Positions 1-12,500 are shown, numbered from the stretch's first letter. The stretch is 64,000 bases of DNA from Hyphochytrium catenoides (GCA_900088475.1 FLMG01002184.1:1-64000); one strand, 5' to 3'. Numbers and translations: made by a program. The notes: generated by a model not told the origin, from the sequence alone.

Positions 1-1286
1 ATTCTGCTAGAAGCTTGCATTTTGGTGTGCAGGCAAGAAAAAGTGGCTTCTCAGCTCGATTTCCTGCGATTGGTATAAAGACGAGCGGCAGATCCCTCTG
101 GGATTATGACGATCCGCCGCAGAGAGCCACAAACCGGCAGAGATCCGCAACTTCCTCCGCGCTGCCGAAGCTGCTGTGCCCTATTATTCTTGTGGTCCGT
201 GTGCTGGCACCGTGCCGTGTCCTCCACCCGCAAGTCCTTGAAGTAAGCTGACCACTCTGTAAAGAGTGAAACAAAGAGACGGACAGAGAAGCGGAGCGAG
301 ACTGTGAGAAAGCAAGAGACAGAGTGGATGCAAGATGGCCGGAATGTGTGGGAGGATGAAAAGATGCGAGAGACAGAGCGGCTGAGACATGTGAGGAAGA
401 GGAACTAAACTGTGGGACTGGAAGGTGATGATCCATCACACGAACCGACAAAGGGGGGTAAAACTTGAGGTCTAACAAAGCCAGCTTTTATTGCTTCCTC
501 ACTTACTCTGACACCAATTTAATATTATGTAGTACCTGCATAGGGACCCAAAGGGAGATTACAGAGCGTAAAAAGAGCCCTTCTGAGATGAAGTGGGTCA
601 ATCTTGACAGAAATACTCACAAATTGTCACAGCTCATGTTTATTTTGCGTATAACTGACAGCGGACCGTTGGGGCTACAGAGGCGGCACAGATTGTTCAA
701 GGTTGTGAACTTTACAGAATCCACAACTTCTACGATCAAGTCGACCATGAACAATGTCTGAGACTCTACAGCACAGTGCCCAAGAGCCACACTGTCCTCA
801 TCAAGAACTGGACTGATGGGCCGATGTGGCAGATACTGAAGGGAAATCTATTGAGACAAGAAGATCGTCTGCCGTCTGTCTACCCGCAGCAAAAGGAACG
901 GGGCTTCTTCGCATCTTCCAAAAGCAGACCTGTTTAAAGATCTTGAGCGTCTCTCCTTCTTTCTTGCCGCGGTATGGCGTACACACACACGGTGATTAAT
1001 TAGAGAGGTTAACGAACTGCTTCATATGCATTGGGGACATGGTTTCTAGATTATCCTCGCTGGGGCTCTAATCATGTGTTGGCGAATACAAAGGGAAATT
1101 CTCACGTATACACTTGTACAACGAAGAGCTTGACTCTAGGCTTCTTGATCAGGCATAAAGCGCTTCTACGCGCGCGGAAGTCACATGTGGAACCACGACG
1201 GAATCTGATGGTATAACTCTAGTGGAAAGGTGGCTTTCAGTGTAGTTATCAGTAGACAGAAAAGAAGTGAAGCCATTGCGAACGCG
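1..1286. other. left-edge region, one possible terminal exon
   Basis: No gene that I recognise. The one coding-looking stretch is an open frame on the + strand from about 659 to a TAA at 935-937 (about 92 codons). It has no ATG of its own and a stop just upstream. A good acceptor (ctgacag) ends at 661, so it could be the last exon of a gene whose earlier exons lie left of or within this edge. The translation has no motif I can name. The rest (1-470 and 940-1286) shows only short random open frames on both strands. The 3' UTR of the phosphoglycerate-mutase-like gene presumably reaches in from the right. Confidence 0.3.
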
Positions 1287-2799
1287 CTAGTAAGCTGCAC
1301 TGCTTCTTGAGACGCTTCTCTTCCGGTCAAGCCGACTCTGCATCTGCTTGATAAATGTGCCATCCGAGTACGTGTAGATAAGCGGCACACCTGATAAGGC
1401 AAGTCACCAGGTTAGTAGCTATTCAATCGATAAAGAGATACAATATCGTAAATGCCTCTACCTGTTGGTGCGAGCAATAGGCAGTCGGCTGGTCTGCTCT
1501 TTTCAATCTTCATTTGCTCGTTCCACTCTTCGTCACTCATGCCATCCAAATATTTAATGATGGTTCGAATGGCAAAGCCGTGTGAAGAGATCAGGACATT
1601 ACGTCCAGCCGCAAGGTGCGGGACCACGTTTCGAATGAACCACGGCACGGTGCGTTCAGCAACATCTCGGGAGCTCTCGCCATTGGGAAACGGTGTGTTG
1701 AAGTCATTCCGCACTTTTGTGAGGTCCTCCTTTGGCATCAGCTTCGTATGCTCCGTGCTTGGAAGACCCTAACATTCATATCCAAGATGGTGAGGACGCT
1801 ACTTTCTCGGAACAGTTTGATGAAAGAAGCAGATTGGGCTAGCCCAATCTACCTGAAAGTCCCCAAAGTTTCTCTCGTTGAGCTCCTTGGCAATATACAC
1901 TGGGATAAGCTGTATAAGGATAAAGCAAAATGAAGAACGTCAGAGACAAACAGGTAGAACAAAGGACGAGAAACTCACCCATTTGAAGGGTTCTGATCCA
2001 TTGAACCCTGAGAACCGTGGTGGATCTAATGGATCACAGTCATACTGAATCAACTACACGGAGCCACAGTATATAGGGTTGGCTGGGAAGACAAGTCAAA
2101 TGAATGTTACTCCGTCCTACCGGCGTTTTCTTGGAGTTATGGTTCATTAACATCAACATTGCAGTTGTCTTGGCACGGTCCATTTCAGATACGAAAACCA
2201 GATCTAAAGGAAGGTTCTTGAGCTCTTCCCCCGCCTCAACGGCTTCATTGACACCTTTCACCCTTAATAGTGGATGTTACGGGTGACAAGAGGATGAGTG
2301 CAAAGGTAGCCAATAGTGACAAGGCCAATCGTACCCTAAAGGAACATCACAGGAGCCAGCATACCGCCAGAGCAGGTCTGGATGATGAGGATCGCGATTC
2401 CACATGGACTGACCGTGGCGGATGAGTACCACTCGACCACGTTTTGTACCGTCACCTCCCGGAGTAGAAGACCACGACAGGGCAGGCTTCACATCCTTTA
2501 GCACCGGTGGACAAGGCTTGGGCTTTTCCCATTGCCGAAGGTTTAATGCTTCGTTGAAGTAATAGTACTTGCCATTATGTCTTCGGCTCTTCCTTCGTTT
2601 CCAGCCTGGGGGTAAGTCAAAGGGCTGACAGACAACAATTAGCAGATGAAGAGACACTTGATGAGCTACCAAACAATATCGTGTTAAACATTACCTGCTC
2701 TTCCTCATCTCGGATGACATGATATATGTAATATAAGCCAGCGACGACGGACGAGGCTAGTAAAGTTCTTAGGAATACAGCATAGCTGTCGTTGGCCAT
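1287..2799 (-). CDS. membrane-anchored WW-domain phosphoglycerate mutase family protein
   Basis: Seven exons (5' to 3': 2695-2799, 2335-2624, 2121-2262, 1979-2044, 1853-1909, 1462-1768, 1287-1390) give 356 aa. Residues about 8-27 form a hydrophobic segment, likely a signal anchor. Residues 39-70 are a WW domain (LPPGW...KYYYFNEAL...QWEKP). From about residue 98 a histidine phosphatase fold begins. The phosphorylated His is in LIRHG (H105), an Arg is in SEMDRAKTT, the acid is in LNERNFGDFQG (E213), and the second His is in SSHG (about H283). All catalytic residues are present, so it should be an active phosphatase or mutase. The reading frame DVPLGVKGVNEA matches the family's usual motif after RHG. 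The spacing and anchor argue against the soluble glycolytic enzyme; a membrane-bound phosphatase with WW-mediated partner binding (to proline-rich ligands) is my inference. Start ATG 2799 precedes the anchor; an in-frame upstream extension to about 2943 lacks an ATG. Confidence 0.85.
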
Positions 2800-4959
2800 A
2801 ATCAAGCCGGTTGCTGCGTATCTATTGGTCTCTAGTCTTTGATGGCAAGGGCAACAAAATGTAGGTGTGCGCCTACGAGTTGAGCCGCGGCACCAAGCAA
2901 GAGGGAAGTAGCCTATTGACGAGGCAGAAGCTGGTGTGGGCACAGCTCCAGAGCAGGCGGCAGAGCAGGCGGTCTTTGTCGTGAGAGGGTAGTGGTGCGT
3001 TGCTAGCCACGCTAGAGTCTCTTCTATTTCCTTATGTCTCCTTCCTCCTGATCCCAGTATCCTGCTGGTACTATGCTTTCATGCTTCTGCTGCTTCGTCC
3101 TAGGCCTTTGTTGGCTCCTTCTTGTTGGCGCTTAACCAGACTTTGGGCTTGGGTAGGTGCAGCATCTGGGATCTCTTCTTTTGCTCTTTCTCATGTGCTA
3201 TAACTACTATGTAGTTCTATCAACAGTTCTCTTCTTTCTCTTTCTTCCTTGTTGTCTCTCCTCCCTTCATTCCCTCTTGTTCCGCTCTCTGATTTCTTGA
3301 TGTGTATGTACAAAAAGTACAGAAACCATATTGTGCGCCCTTTTATACATCAGGGGTTCGGATAATGTAGTCCGCAAGATGTGCGCACTGCTTGCAGGCT
3401 ACTGAAAAGTGGTATGATGATACTGTACTGAGTTTCTATGTTGATTGTTTGTAATAACGATCAATCACCCATCATTTGTGCAGTAGCGTCCATTGATGAC
3501 GGATGCAGCAGCACAGGTACACAGGAGGAAGGAGAAAGAGAAGAAGAAGAGGTAGAAGACAACCGAGTAGTAATCTATTTGTAGGATCCTCCTGACGTGA
3601 CACTCAGTTGATGATGAAATGTCCTTCATCGTTGATGAGAAAGCAGGAAGAAGAACACTTCTATTCGCTGCCGGTAAGTGGTGAGGAATGTTGATGAGGA
3701 GGGCCATAAGGAGTGTTTCTAGTGACTCATTTGATGCTTCTATATCTATGAACGAATCATCAAACAACGTCGTCGTCGAGTGTCTACTTCCCAAGCATTT
3801 TGCCTCCAGTTCAATACCAACATTCACTCGTCGAGTCTCCAGAAGAATGAAGCGAACGGGATGGTACCAACATGATGGCCGACGAGGACTAATGATAGTA
3901 GTCAAAGGAAACTTTCCTTATTGCACCTTCGACATCCAAAGTCAAATCTCTTCTGGTGTCTATGTGCTCCTAGACCACAAGCTTTCCTCCTTCTCTTCCT
4001 CCACTCCTGAACTAGGAAAGAGAACTGTCCGTGATAGCGTTGACGGCGAACGGGCAAAAGTACTATGTGTGCTTTGCCTTTATTATGTACCTCTCAAGAC
4101 CTCCTTCTGCAGGTCATCATCATCATCATCTCAGCATATCATCATCATCATCAAACAAGGAAGTTGTATGAGTACTTCACGAATATAAGTGGCAAAACTA
4201 TTTTCGATAGGGTCTAAGGGGAGCTTCTTCGGGTAGTCTTACCCAGCTTCGCACTATCTATGTGCTACACGTATCTGAGAAGGCGGGGTATGTTCTGGCT
4301 AGGAGTTATTTAGCCCTAGAAAGGTAGGGCATCACATGGAGTGAAGAGTTCAATGTGTGAGGCGGCTCTGTTGCTGTTGAGTGTTGAGGTCCCTTTCTTC
4401 CAGCATCTTCCCCATGCTCCAAGGTGTCAGGGAAAGCTTCGGGGCAGATTGAGCTTCTTCAGGCACAAAGGTCCTCGACCTTTTTGTAGGAAGTGCTTCC
4501 TCTTGCTCGTCGTGTTTGTCCTCCCTGTCGATCTTTCCCTAATCCATCATTCCGCTGGCGCTCCCCCGCCTTGGTCGCGCGCCACCTCGAACCTCATGCA
4601 CAAAGAGGTCGAGCTAGGAAGCCTGTAATTGAGTGCGACTCCTCCGCCGTTTATAGTTGACAATGGGTGGGTAGAGTCTCAGTCAACAGGTGCTGAGAAA
4701 AGGTGGCCGTTGTTGCCACAGTGGTGTACCAGTTGAGCGCAGTAAGGAAGACTTTCAGGAAACGCTGGACAGCTCTGTCCCGCCTAATGGAACTGGCACC
4801 GCTCAGAGCCACCCGAGCCCTTTCTTAGCTGCAAGGTCCACCCCTATATCGGATGCATATCAACTCTGCAGTTTGATCATGAATTGAGCGGAAAGACTAA
4901 GCTGAGGAACGGGTGAAGTGACGCTGGACCTAGCCAGCTGCCGTAGTCAAACAAGGAAC
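2800..4959. other. intergenic region with no supported gene
   Basis: About 2.2 kb between the divergently transcribed phosphoglycerate-mutase-like gene (-) and pyruvate kinase (+), so it must hold both promoters. Overlapping open frames exist on both strands around 3465-4188, but their translations are low in complexity, overlap each other and show no motif. A TCA/ATC microsatellite (4114-4154) inflates them. A 95-codon + frame at 4341-4628 is also unrecognised. The stretch 3000-3300 is a pyrimidine-rich (CT/TC) tract on the + strand. I see no RNA gene. Confidence 0.5.
4114..4154. repeat. TCA/ATC trinucleotide microsatellite
   Basis: Two short runs of TCA/ATC repeats separated by a few bases, in a noncoding stretch. 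They create artificial Ser and Ile runs in the overlapping frames. Confidence 0.8.
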
Positions 4960-7261
4960 ATGAATGCTACCGCTCTCGGGACTAAGAAGTCGCCCTCCTC
5001 CTTTCGGAGTGCCGTGGCTCCAAAAATTCCTTCTTTTAGACTGAATGAGATCCGAACTGAGCTCCAGGCCATTGGGGCTGGCGTTGGAGGTTGGAATCGC
5101 GAAAGGTCCATCTCTGGAATGATTGAGGAGGAGTTCCTGCATCAGTTTGATACAGTTAGGGTAGGTTAATGACGGTGCCAATGACGAAGGCATAAGCTCT
5201 TACAATGAGGCAACAGACTTATGATGTAGGCATAAGCACGGAACAGCTCTTTCGATACTCAGAGCTTTCCGGGGGAAGGAAGACAAAGATCATTTGCGCT
5301 ATCGGACCGCCTTGCCGAAGCCAAGAAATGCTCGGTGAGACATCAAAGATTGCTCTTCCTCAAGTACCATATTCTGAGGATCTGTCTCCCTTGTCACAGG
5401 AAAGCTACTTGACGCCGGAATGAATGTCGCGAGGCTGAACTTCTCACATGGGACACACGAGTACCATCAGGAAAGCTTGGATAATCTCCGCGCTGCTCAA
5501 GCCACGAGGCGAGGCATCCATTGTGCCGTCTTATTGGACACAAAGGGTCCGGAACTACGGACAGGACTTTTAAAGAATCACGGACCGATCCATCTGGTGG
5601 TGAGTGCTATCTTAACGACCCACCAGTCGCTGAGGATTGTTTTAATGACATCTTTTTCATGCAGAGCGGACAAGAGCTAGAGATCACAACTGACTACTCC
5701 CTGGAAGGCGATAACAGCCGGATTACCTGCAACTACCCAGACCTGCCGACAGCCGTGAAGCCAGGCAGTGCAATCCTGTGTGCAGACGGCAGTTTGACGT
5801 TGACAGTGCTCCGATGCCTTGAAAACTCTGTTATCACGCGTGTAGAGAACTCCATCACACTGGAAGAGACCAAAAACTTCTATTTGCCAGGTAACAGAGT
5901 GGTGGATTGACAGAAAGAAGTCTACCTTACCCCCTCGCTTACGATCCTCTAGGAGCCAGGGTAAACTTGCCTCCAGTGACTGAGAAGGATATCGACGATA
6001 TTGTAAACTTCGCAATTCCAAATAGGGTAGATCTCATCTCCACCTCATTCGTTCGCAATGCGGAACACATAAGGTCCGTTTGATAGCTCTTGATGATGAC
6101 CTCAAGCCGGCATTCACGAACTTTTTTCCGGCTTACTTCTGATGGATGAAGAGCGATAAGAAATGTGCTTGGCCCAGAGGGCCGAGATATTCGGGTCAAT
6201 GCCAAGATTGAAAGCCTGGTGTGTACCTTGCGGCCTGCACTTAACAACCAAGTCCATCGACCCTAACTGCTAAGGTTTCACGCTGCAGGAGGCGTTAGAA
6301 AATTTTGATGAGATTTTGAAGGAAGCTGACGGCATTCATGTTAGTAGAGGAGACTTGGGCATGGAGCTACCTCCACAGAAGGTACCCCATATCGTCAGAC
6401 GTCGTTTGCCTCTTTCCTTACGCTCTACGCACTTCGCAGGTCTTTCTCGCCCAGAAGATGATCATTCGCAAAGCAAACATAGCAGGAAAACCTGTGGTCA
6501 CCTCTACCCAGATGCTCGAGTCTATGATAAACAATCCGGTACCCACCTTTGCAGAAGCCTCAGATGTGGCGAATGCAGTTATAGATGGTACAGATGCTGT
6601 AATGCTCTCAGGGGAAACTGCCAAAGGCAAGCACCCAGTTGAGAGCGTGTTAGTCATGTCACGAATCTTGAAGGAGGCCGAGGGTACGTCGCCAGGAGTC
6701 ATTTCCTCCCCACCCCAGCTAGCCCGACAAGCCTACTAACTCTCTATGCCTTAGCTATATTGAACTACGACGAGATGTTTATTGACATCAGAGACTCTAC
6801 GCCAAAACCTGTTGACAAAGGAGAGGCTGTGGCTTCTTCGGCAGTAGCAACTGCTATTGACACTAAGGCTCGCGTCATTGTCGTGCTATCGGAGACAGGC
6901 TATACAGCCCGATGCGTCGCCAAGTACCGTCCCAAGGTTCCTATCGTGGCGGTTACGACATCAGCTAGGGCTGCGAGACAAATGGCTGGCTTGTCAAGGT
7001 ACGCTTAGCGAATTCAGTTACTTTTAGTCGCTCACTGCTGACCTGTAGTTCTTGCTTTCGTCTGTTGGCAGAGGCGTTCATTGCCTAGTCGTGGAGTCTA
7101 TGATAGGTTCTGATACACTATTAAATCGCGGCATACTCTTTGCCCTCAACCAGAGTTGGATACTTCCAGGCGATATGGCAGTCGGTGTCCACGGCTATAA
7201 GGAGGGGCTAGCTGGCACGGCCAGCATCGTTAAAGTTATTAGAGTCAGCGCAAATTTCTAG
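4960..7261 (+). CDS. pyruvate kinase
   Basis: Ten exons (4960-5160, 5217-5334, 5400-5599, 5665-5890, 5953-6073, 6161-6218, 6289-6381, 6440-6683, 6755-6998, 7072-7261) give 564 aa. The enzyme transfers phosphate from phosphoenolpyruvate to ADP in the last step of glycolysis, normally in the cytosol. Landmarks in order: [13 protein letters not shown] and [10 protein letters not shown] (N-terminal barrel), [12 protein letters not shown], the B domain, NAKIES (catalytic Lys), [12 protein letters not shown] (where most family members have a V or A before RGDLG), TQMLESM, and [15 protein letters not shown]. The C-terminal effector-type domain ends at TAG 7259-7261. The last acceptor was set at 7071 because only that site restores the frame into GVHCLVVES. 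The start (ATG 4960) gives a roughly 85-residue N-terminal extension ahead of the usual start of the fold, Ser- and Lys-rich at first. It has no clear amphipathic transit peptide but could be organellar. The stop lies 97 bp from that of the convergent SGF29 gene. Confidence 0.95.
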
Positions 7262-7358
7262 CTGTGGAGTCACCTGTAGAATAGAGAAAAAGAATTGACT
7301 ACGCACAGCTAATCCACAATGACTCTTCCTTTTGCTATTCATTGTACAGTTAGACTAT

Positions 7359-8652
7359 TCATTTCTTTCTCCGATCCATCCAAGCGTCAGGAGTTGGCAG
7401 CACAAAGCGGTATGGCACTAGCTTGATGGGAAGGTTGCCGTTAGCATCTTCATCGCCATCGAAGGTCACCGCAACATGTATAGCGTTCTGAGCGCTGCTT
7501 GTTAGAGAACAAATATAAATCAATCTCAGCGAGCCTTACCGCAGATGGCGGCTCCACTATAGCTGCTCTGTAGAAGCTTGTGGTGTCAGGGTACAGTGCG
7601 TAGACGGAAGCAGACGCAGCCCACTTAAGCCTGCTAGTAGGATCTTTTGGCAGAGGCATGACGTGATCAGAGGACACTGCATAATGCCTGTAATACACAA
7701 TGGAGCATGAGCTGTCAGTCCAGGGAGCAGAGACTTCAGCCTGCTATATGGAGGTATCTAGCATATTGGTAACGATGTGATAGTATCTTGCCTAGGCCCT
7801 GTGTTCGATGCACCCTCGTCTCCAGAGTCCTCATCGGCGACTTCAAACCTTCAGAAGTAGACCGAAGCCATTATAAAAGGTCAGTTTATTCGAAGCAGTT
7901 CCTTAGGAAGAGCGGTACACGTACTCGTCTCGATCCTTCTTGCAGCCAACGACGGTAGTTAAAATCCACAGCTGTCCTGTGAGGTCCACGTTGGCTGCCA
8001 CCTGTGGGGAAAATTAGGGGTTCCAATAACATCACTGCCATAATTCTTGAGTCATTCACCTGGTCGCCGGGCTGAATTTCTTGATGTGCCAGCAACCTTA
8101 CATTGCTGTGTGTACTCTTAGTGGGCAGAAGATTGCGCATATCAGGAAGCAAGGGCATTACCTGTTAGTGTTGCGTAGAATCTTATCCGGGTTCTCCCGC
8201 CGCCGCTTCTTCAACACCTTCCCAGTCGCTGTATGTAAAATTATAGCACTTGAGCTGACGGGCCTCTTGACTCAAGATTAGTAAAGATGAGCCTGACCTG
8301 TCGCGATGTCCACGGGAGGAATAGAACTAGATGCTTTCCGCTCCCCGCTCTGGTTGTAGATCTCAAGAAGTCTAACGGTATTGTTGAAGTTCTCAATCTG
8401 CTTCTCTAGCGTTTTCGCAGAGGTAGTTAGGAGCTCCTCCAAAGCTGCAGCCTGTTCAGCGTCCTCTAAAATAGAGCTAGGTGAGGTCCTTGCGTCACTA
8501 CTCTCGTTCACTGACTTACCAGTCTCCTTAACAGTAGCAGATAACTCGTTGATTTGGCGGAACGTGGTTGTTAAGTCGGAGCTCTTGAGAAGCCCATGAT
8601 AAAGTTCCACTAAAGATGAATGGACCGAGTTAAGTACAGCTGACTCAGCCAT
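7359..8652 (-). CDS. SAGA-associated factor 29 (SGF29/CCDC101) homologue
   Basis: Eight exons (8520-8652, 8298-8465, 8162-8228, 8060-8105, 7925-8001, 7792-7848, 7540-7687, 7359-7487) give 274 aa. SGF29 is a subunit of SAGA/ADA histone acetyltransferase complexes; its C-terminal tandem Tudor domain reads methylated H3K4. The N-terminal half (to about residue 95) is helical and coiled-coil-like. A basic stretch (KKRRREN) follows. The Tudor part starts at IQPGDQVAANV with QLWILTTVV, continues through FEVADEDSG and SSDHVMPLP, then VYALYPDTTSFYRAAI with the aromatic residue that caps the methyl-lysine cage in the family, and ends VTFDGDED...RFVLP. Length is close to the family norm (about 260-295 aa). 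The intron after exon 6 uses a GC donor (AG|gcaaga, 7791): no GT site keeps the frame into the next Tudor exon. It converges on pyruvate kinase. Confidence 0.9.
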
Positions 8653-8664
8653 GCTAGAATACTG

Positions 8665-8931
8665 TCACCAGGGCCGCCCACTCCCACATACGCTGGAGCC
8701 GTTCATGTCGAACCTCACCAGAGAACACCACTCATGTTTGAATGTGTGCACCTCGGGAGCGGCCTCTCTTTGGACAGGTCGTGAGGTTAAGCGACCTCCG
8801 TTGAAGGCTTCCTTTATTTCTGACGTTGCCTGATATACGGCTCGGGACAAGAGTTCCAAGCAGGTGTCCGTTGAGATGTTTGACCTGAGCTCGGTTGTGA
8901 GTGCAAAGCAGAAGAAAGAGCTTGCTGTCAT
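8665..8931 (-). CDS. hypothetical small open frame just upstream of SGF29
   Basis: An 88-codon frame with a true ATG at 8931 ends 12 bp before the SGF29 start on the same strand. The translation looks protein-like (mixed helix-forming residues, few low-complexity runs) but matches nothing I know. It may be an unrelated small gene, an upstream reading frame in the SGF29 leader, or a missed 5' exon. A gtatgt..gacag pair would fuse it in frame to SGF29, but that intron would be only 30 nt, below every other intron in the window, so I do not propose it. Confidence 0.25.
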   Translation of the reverse strand: MTASSFFCFALTTELRSNISTDTCLELLSRAVYQATSEIKEAFNGGRLTSRPVQREAAPEVHTFKHEWCSLVRFDMNGSSVCGSGRPW

Positions 8932-9519
8932 TTCCAGACTCCTCCCACCAACATGAAGATCAGAATCTCTTTCTACTCTCGCCAGTGTACCTGTACAGTT
9001 TCGCCTAGCACAATTACAAGTAAATAAGTTCTTAGTTTCCGTTAATTGTCGGGTATACTTAGTTCTAGTAGTAAGAGTCCTTGATTATTGGAAAGGGACT
9101 TGGGCAAGTATTCCTCAAGAGGTGCTAGAACTGTAGGAGGACTTGGTTATCGCCGGTCTGAAGAGTTATGGACATTGGACACTAGAGTTTGGTGCTTCAT
9201 TCCTTACTTGAGAAGTTTCTCGACAGGAGCTTCGTTGTCCACAGCGCCGATGACAATAATGACGCACCGTGTTTGAGACACTTCTACGGGGAGATAAGCC
9301 CATCAGTCATGGCCGCTTCTCGTCCGCAGGACATTGCATCTCGCAAGCCTCCTGTGATGCCAGGGGTCTGACTCCAGATCATCCTGTCCCTTCCACGTCT
9401 CCTGAGGTTGCGTACTATGAGGTCAAGCAGCAATCACCCGCTGAAATGGCCATGTTATCGGTCTATGCGAACAGTGACTGGGGTATAGCAGTATTGGAAG
9501 ACTTCACTTTTACTCAGAG
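8932..9519. other. intergenic, 5' side of the ABCA gene
   Basis: Holds the upstream region of the ABCA gene and of the small frame on the other strand. Short open frames at 9088-9523 have no recognisable content. I cannot exclude an upstream noncoding or coding exon of the ABCA gene here. No clear core promoter motif seen. Confidence 0.4.
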
Positions 9520-12500
9520 ATGAAGTATACAGAGACACCGGTATCCCCATTGCAGGGAAAAGACACTTCTCCTACCGCCAAAGAAGTCGGAGCCATAAAG
9601 CAAGACATCCCTATCTCGCCCTCTGGTCCTTTGCCGGAGAACTCGGGGACAGGGCAACCCTATCAGCTCCGTTCAGCGAGAAAGATTTACTTTGGACAAT
9701 GGAGGGCTCTAACAGAGAAGCACTTTCGACTCATGATTCGCGCCTGGCGTACCACCCTCGTGCATTTATTGGCGCCTGCAGTCTTCATAGCCTTCTACAT
9801 AATCCTTATGAAGACGACCAACTCCTCCACTATAGAAAACATCATTCATCAGAAGCCATTTTTGAACCTTGGACCCCTACCAGGGGAGGAGTTTTACGCA
9901 GACTCAACCCCACTACCTAGAGTACGAAAGGGCTAGGCAACTATCCCATAAGCTGCTTCATGGCCTAATACCTCTGTGCTTGGCTTTCACTACTGTTGCT
10001 TTTTCGGCATCCTGACATCACCCACTACTAACTCGTCCTTCCTCGACCATCCTACGCTTTCCTCTATATTTCCGAGCTTCCTTACTTACTAACTCTCAAC
10101 TTCCATAGTGTGCCGTTTTTGATAGAAGAGGAGGTCGGTTTGGTGCGGGGGCGAAGATACCGGATGCTCCGTGCATTACTCTGGCCTACGCTCCTTATTC
10201 AAACCAGGAAGCAACTAATATCATGGCGCAGATGGCGGAAAGTGCCAATCTGCCATTTCAATCCTTCATTGAGAATCCTCGCGAGGGTGAGATTCTTTTT
10301 CGTATCCTTGGTCCAAGCTGACCGTGATTGCTGACCCCGTCTCTCTCGCTTTTTCTCGGTGTACCCCAACTCACCCTCCTTGCTCCCCAACTTCCCTCTC
10401 TCCCGCTTGCTCTCCGGTTCTCTCTTTGTTGCTCTTACTGATCCCTGGAACGAAAAGTGTTCAGAACCTCGGACCCTGGAGTTGTAGGGTTCAAGAATGT
10501 AGAAGATTTGCGCGCCTTCCTTCTGCTCAATGGTGGGCGTCTAGGCTATGCAGTGGTTTTTAACACTACGGGGCAAACCTCCAATCTCCTGTTACCCCGT
10601 GTTATCAACTACCAGATCTGGTGCGGAAGCTTTTCTCTTCGCACATTTATCCATCGTCCTCTTATAGTACCAGGGTGCCCGTCTTTGTTTGCCACCATAG
10701 CGTTGCTTCGCTGTCTCGGCTGCTTTTTACTCTCAAGGCAGCATAGCCCATTACTTCGCATCACCTTTCCAGATAACCTTTCTGAATTCTGAGAGTGTCC
10801 TTGAAATTCAGGTATAACAGCAGCATACCTCCATTCTGGCTGAATCGAATCAACCCAGATCCTCTATATTCTTCGTATGGCTACGCGGGTCAGGTCCTTC
10901 GGTTGCAGAGGTTGATAGACGAAGCCATCCTCCATATAAGAGGCAAGCAGACATCTCCAGCTAAGCTGAGTATCAAACTGCTAGCTCTCCCGGAGGTGGT
11001 CAAGTCCGATGTCGAGAAAGTAGGAGCGGCTGCGATGGAGTCTTTTGGAGGGCTCTTCTTCTCATGCGGGACAATGCTATGCTTTATTGTCACTCTTATA
11101 CAGGTACCAAAGCCATCTAGGTTAAATTTGGTTCTATTTATCGGCTGTACTGTAGGTCAAACTTAGCCTTCTCTAAAGAGCCGTCCTTCTGTCATAGATT
11201 GTTGAGGAGAAAGAGACGAAGTTACTCGGTGCCATGCGCACCATGGGACTGTATGAGAGTGCATACTGGCTCTCATTCATCCTCTATCAACTTTTACTGG
11301 TTTCTTTCTCCAGCCTCGTAGTTCTGGGTACTGGATATTGGTCCGACCTTCCTTTCTTTCGATACACGGATCTTTCGGTCATCTTCACCATCTTCTGCAC
11401 CTACGGGGCGGGGATGGTTGGATTAGCCTGCCTTCTCTCTGCTTTAGTAGATAGAGTGCGAGTGGCTCTGCTTCTTGGATTCTCCATTTTCATCTTCTGT
11501 ATCGTTTTCCAAACCTTTCTCTGGCTATTGCCGGACTTCGTGTACTACATCTATGACCCGCACATTATGCCGCTAGCACTCGGATATTTAGTTCAGGTAA
11601 GCGGGAAGTGTGATGACAATATTTCTCTTAGAAACCCCATTGTCTGTGCGTTAGTAGGACAGCTAAATTGGTATTGTGGTTGTTGAGCTCATAGCTTTCC
11701 CAAGACCTATATTGTCCCTTGTTGGCCCTTCCTTACGTTCATCTCCAGTCCAACCCTGCCCATACTCACGGTGCATCATCTCCCGTCCACAGACCTTCCC
11801 TCCGCTCGCGTTTACCCGCTTGTACATCGACATCAAACGTATGACTCAAACGTCCAAGCTCTCAGATGGAACAGTGGTGCCCAATTATTGTACATGGCGC
11901 TCATTCGCCGATGGTGATGAGTACTCTGCAGAGCCACAATCGAGCCTGTTCTGCTCGGGGACAGAGACGGAGTGCTCTTTCTTTGTCCCCACCCCACTGA
12001 TGACTGTCATCAGAAGTGCCATTCTGTTTGCCTGCTATATCATTGTCGCCGCCTACCTATCGCAAGTCTTTCCCGGAGAGAACGGTAGGAAAGCTTCTTT
12101 CTGGTTCTTCCTACAGAAGAGATACTGGCTGCCTCCGAAAGCAAGACCTTCGGGCATGTACTCGCCAGTAGAGCAGGAAGAGAGCCCTCCTCTTATCCCA
12201 GACTCTCCTCGTGCCGCGGAAAGAGAGGGTCTCGGTGTTGTGAGAGACCCTTTAGAAGGCAAACTAGATCAAGACGTCCTGCAGCATCGGCAGGGAGTGC
12301 TTGCTGGAAAGAGTAGGGCCATCTTGCAGGTATGGATTACGAGCAGCTGCACCTGGCAGGTTCGTTCTCTAACAGACGGTTTTATGTGGTCCGGCTCCGT
12401 TGCTTGACGTGTCGAAGGTTATTGAGTTATGTAAAACTTTTACTTCTTTTTTTGGCATTGGGAGGAAAAAAGCGGCAGTGTCTAATCTGACGTTGGCCAT

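Noticed and set aside
3465-4188. Overlapping 146- and 166-codon frames on opposite strands
   Set aside because: They overlap each other, are extended by a TCA microsatellite and contain no recognisable domain.
8635-8700. In-frame fusion of the upstream frame to SGF29 by a 30-nt intron
   Set aside because: 30 nt is shorter than any supported intron here (minimum about 52) and near the limit for most spliceosomes.
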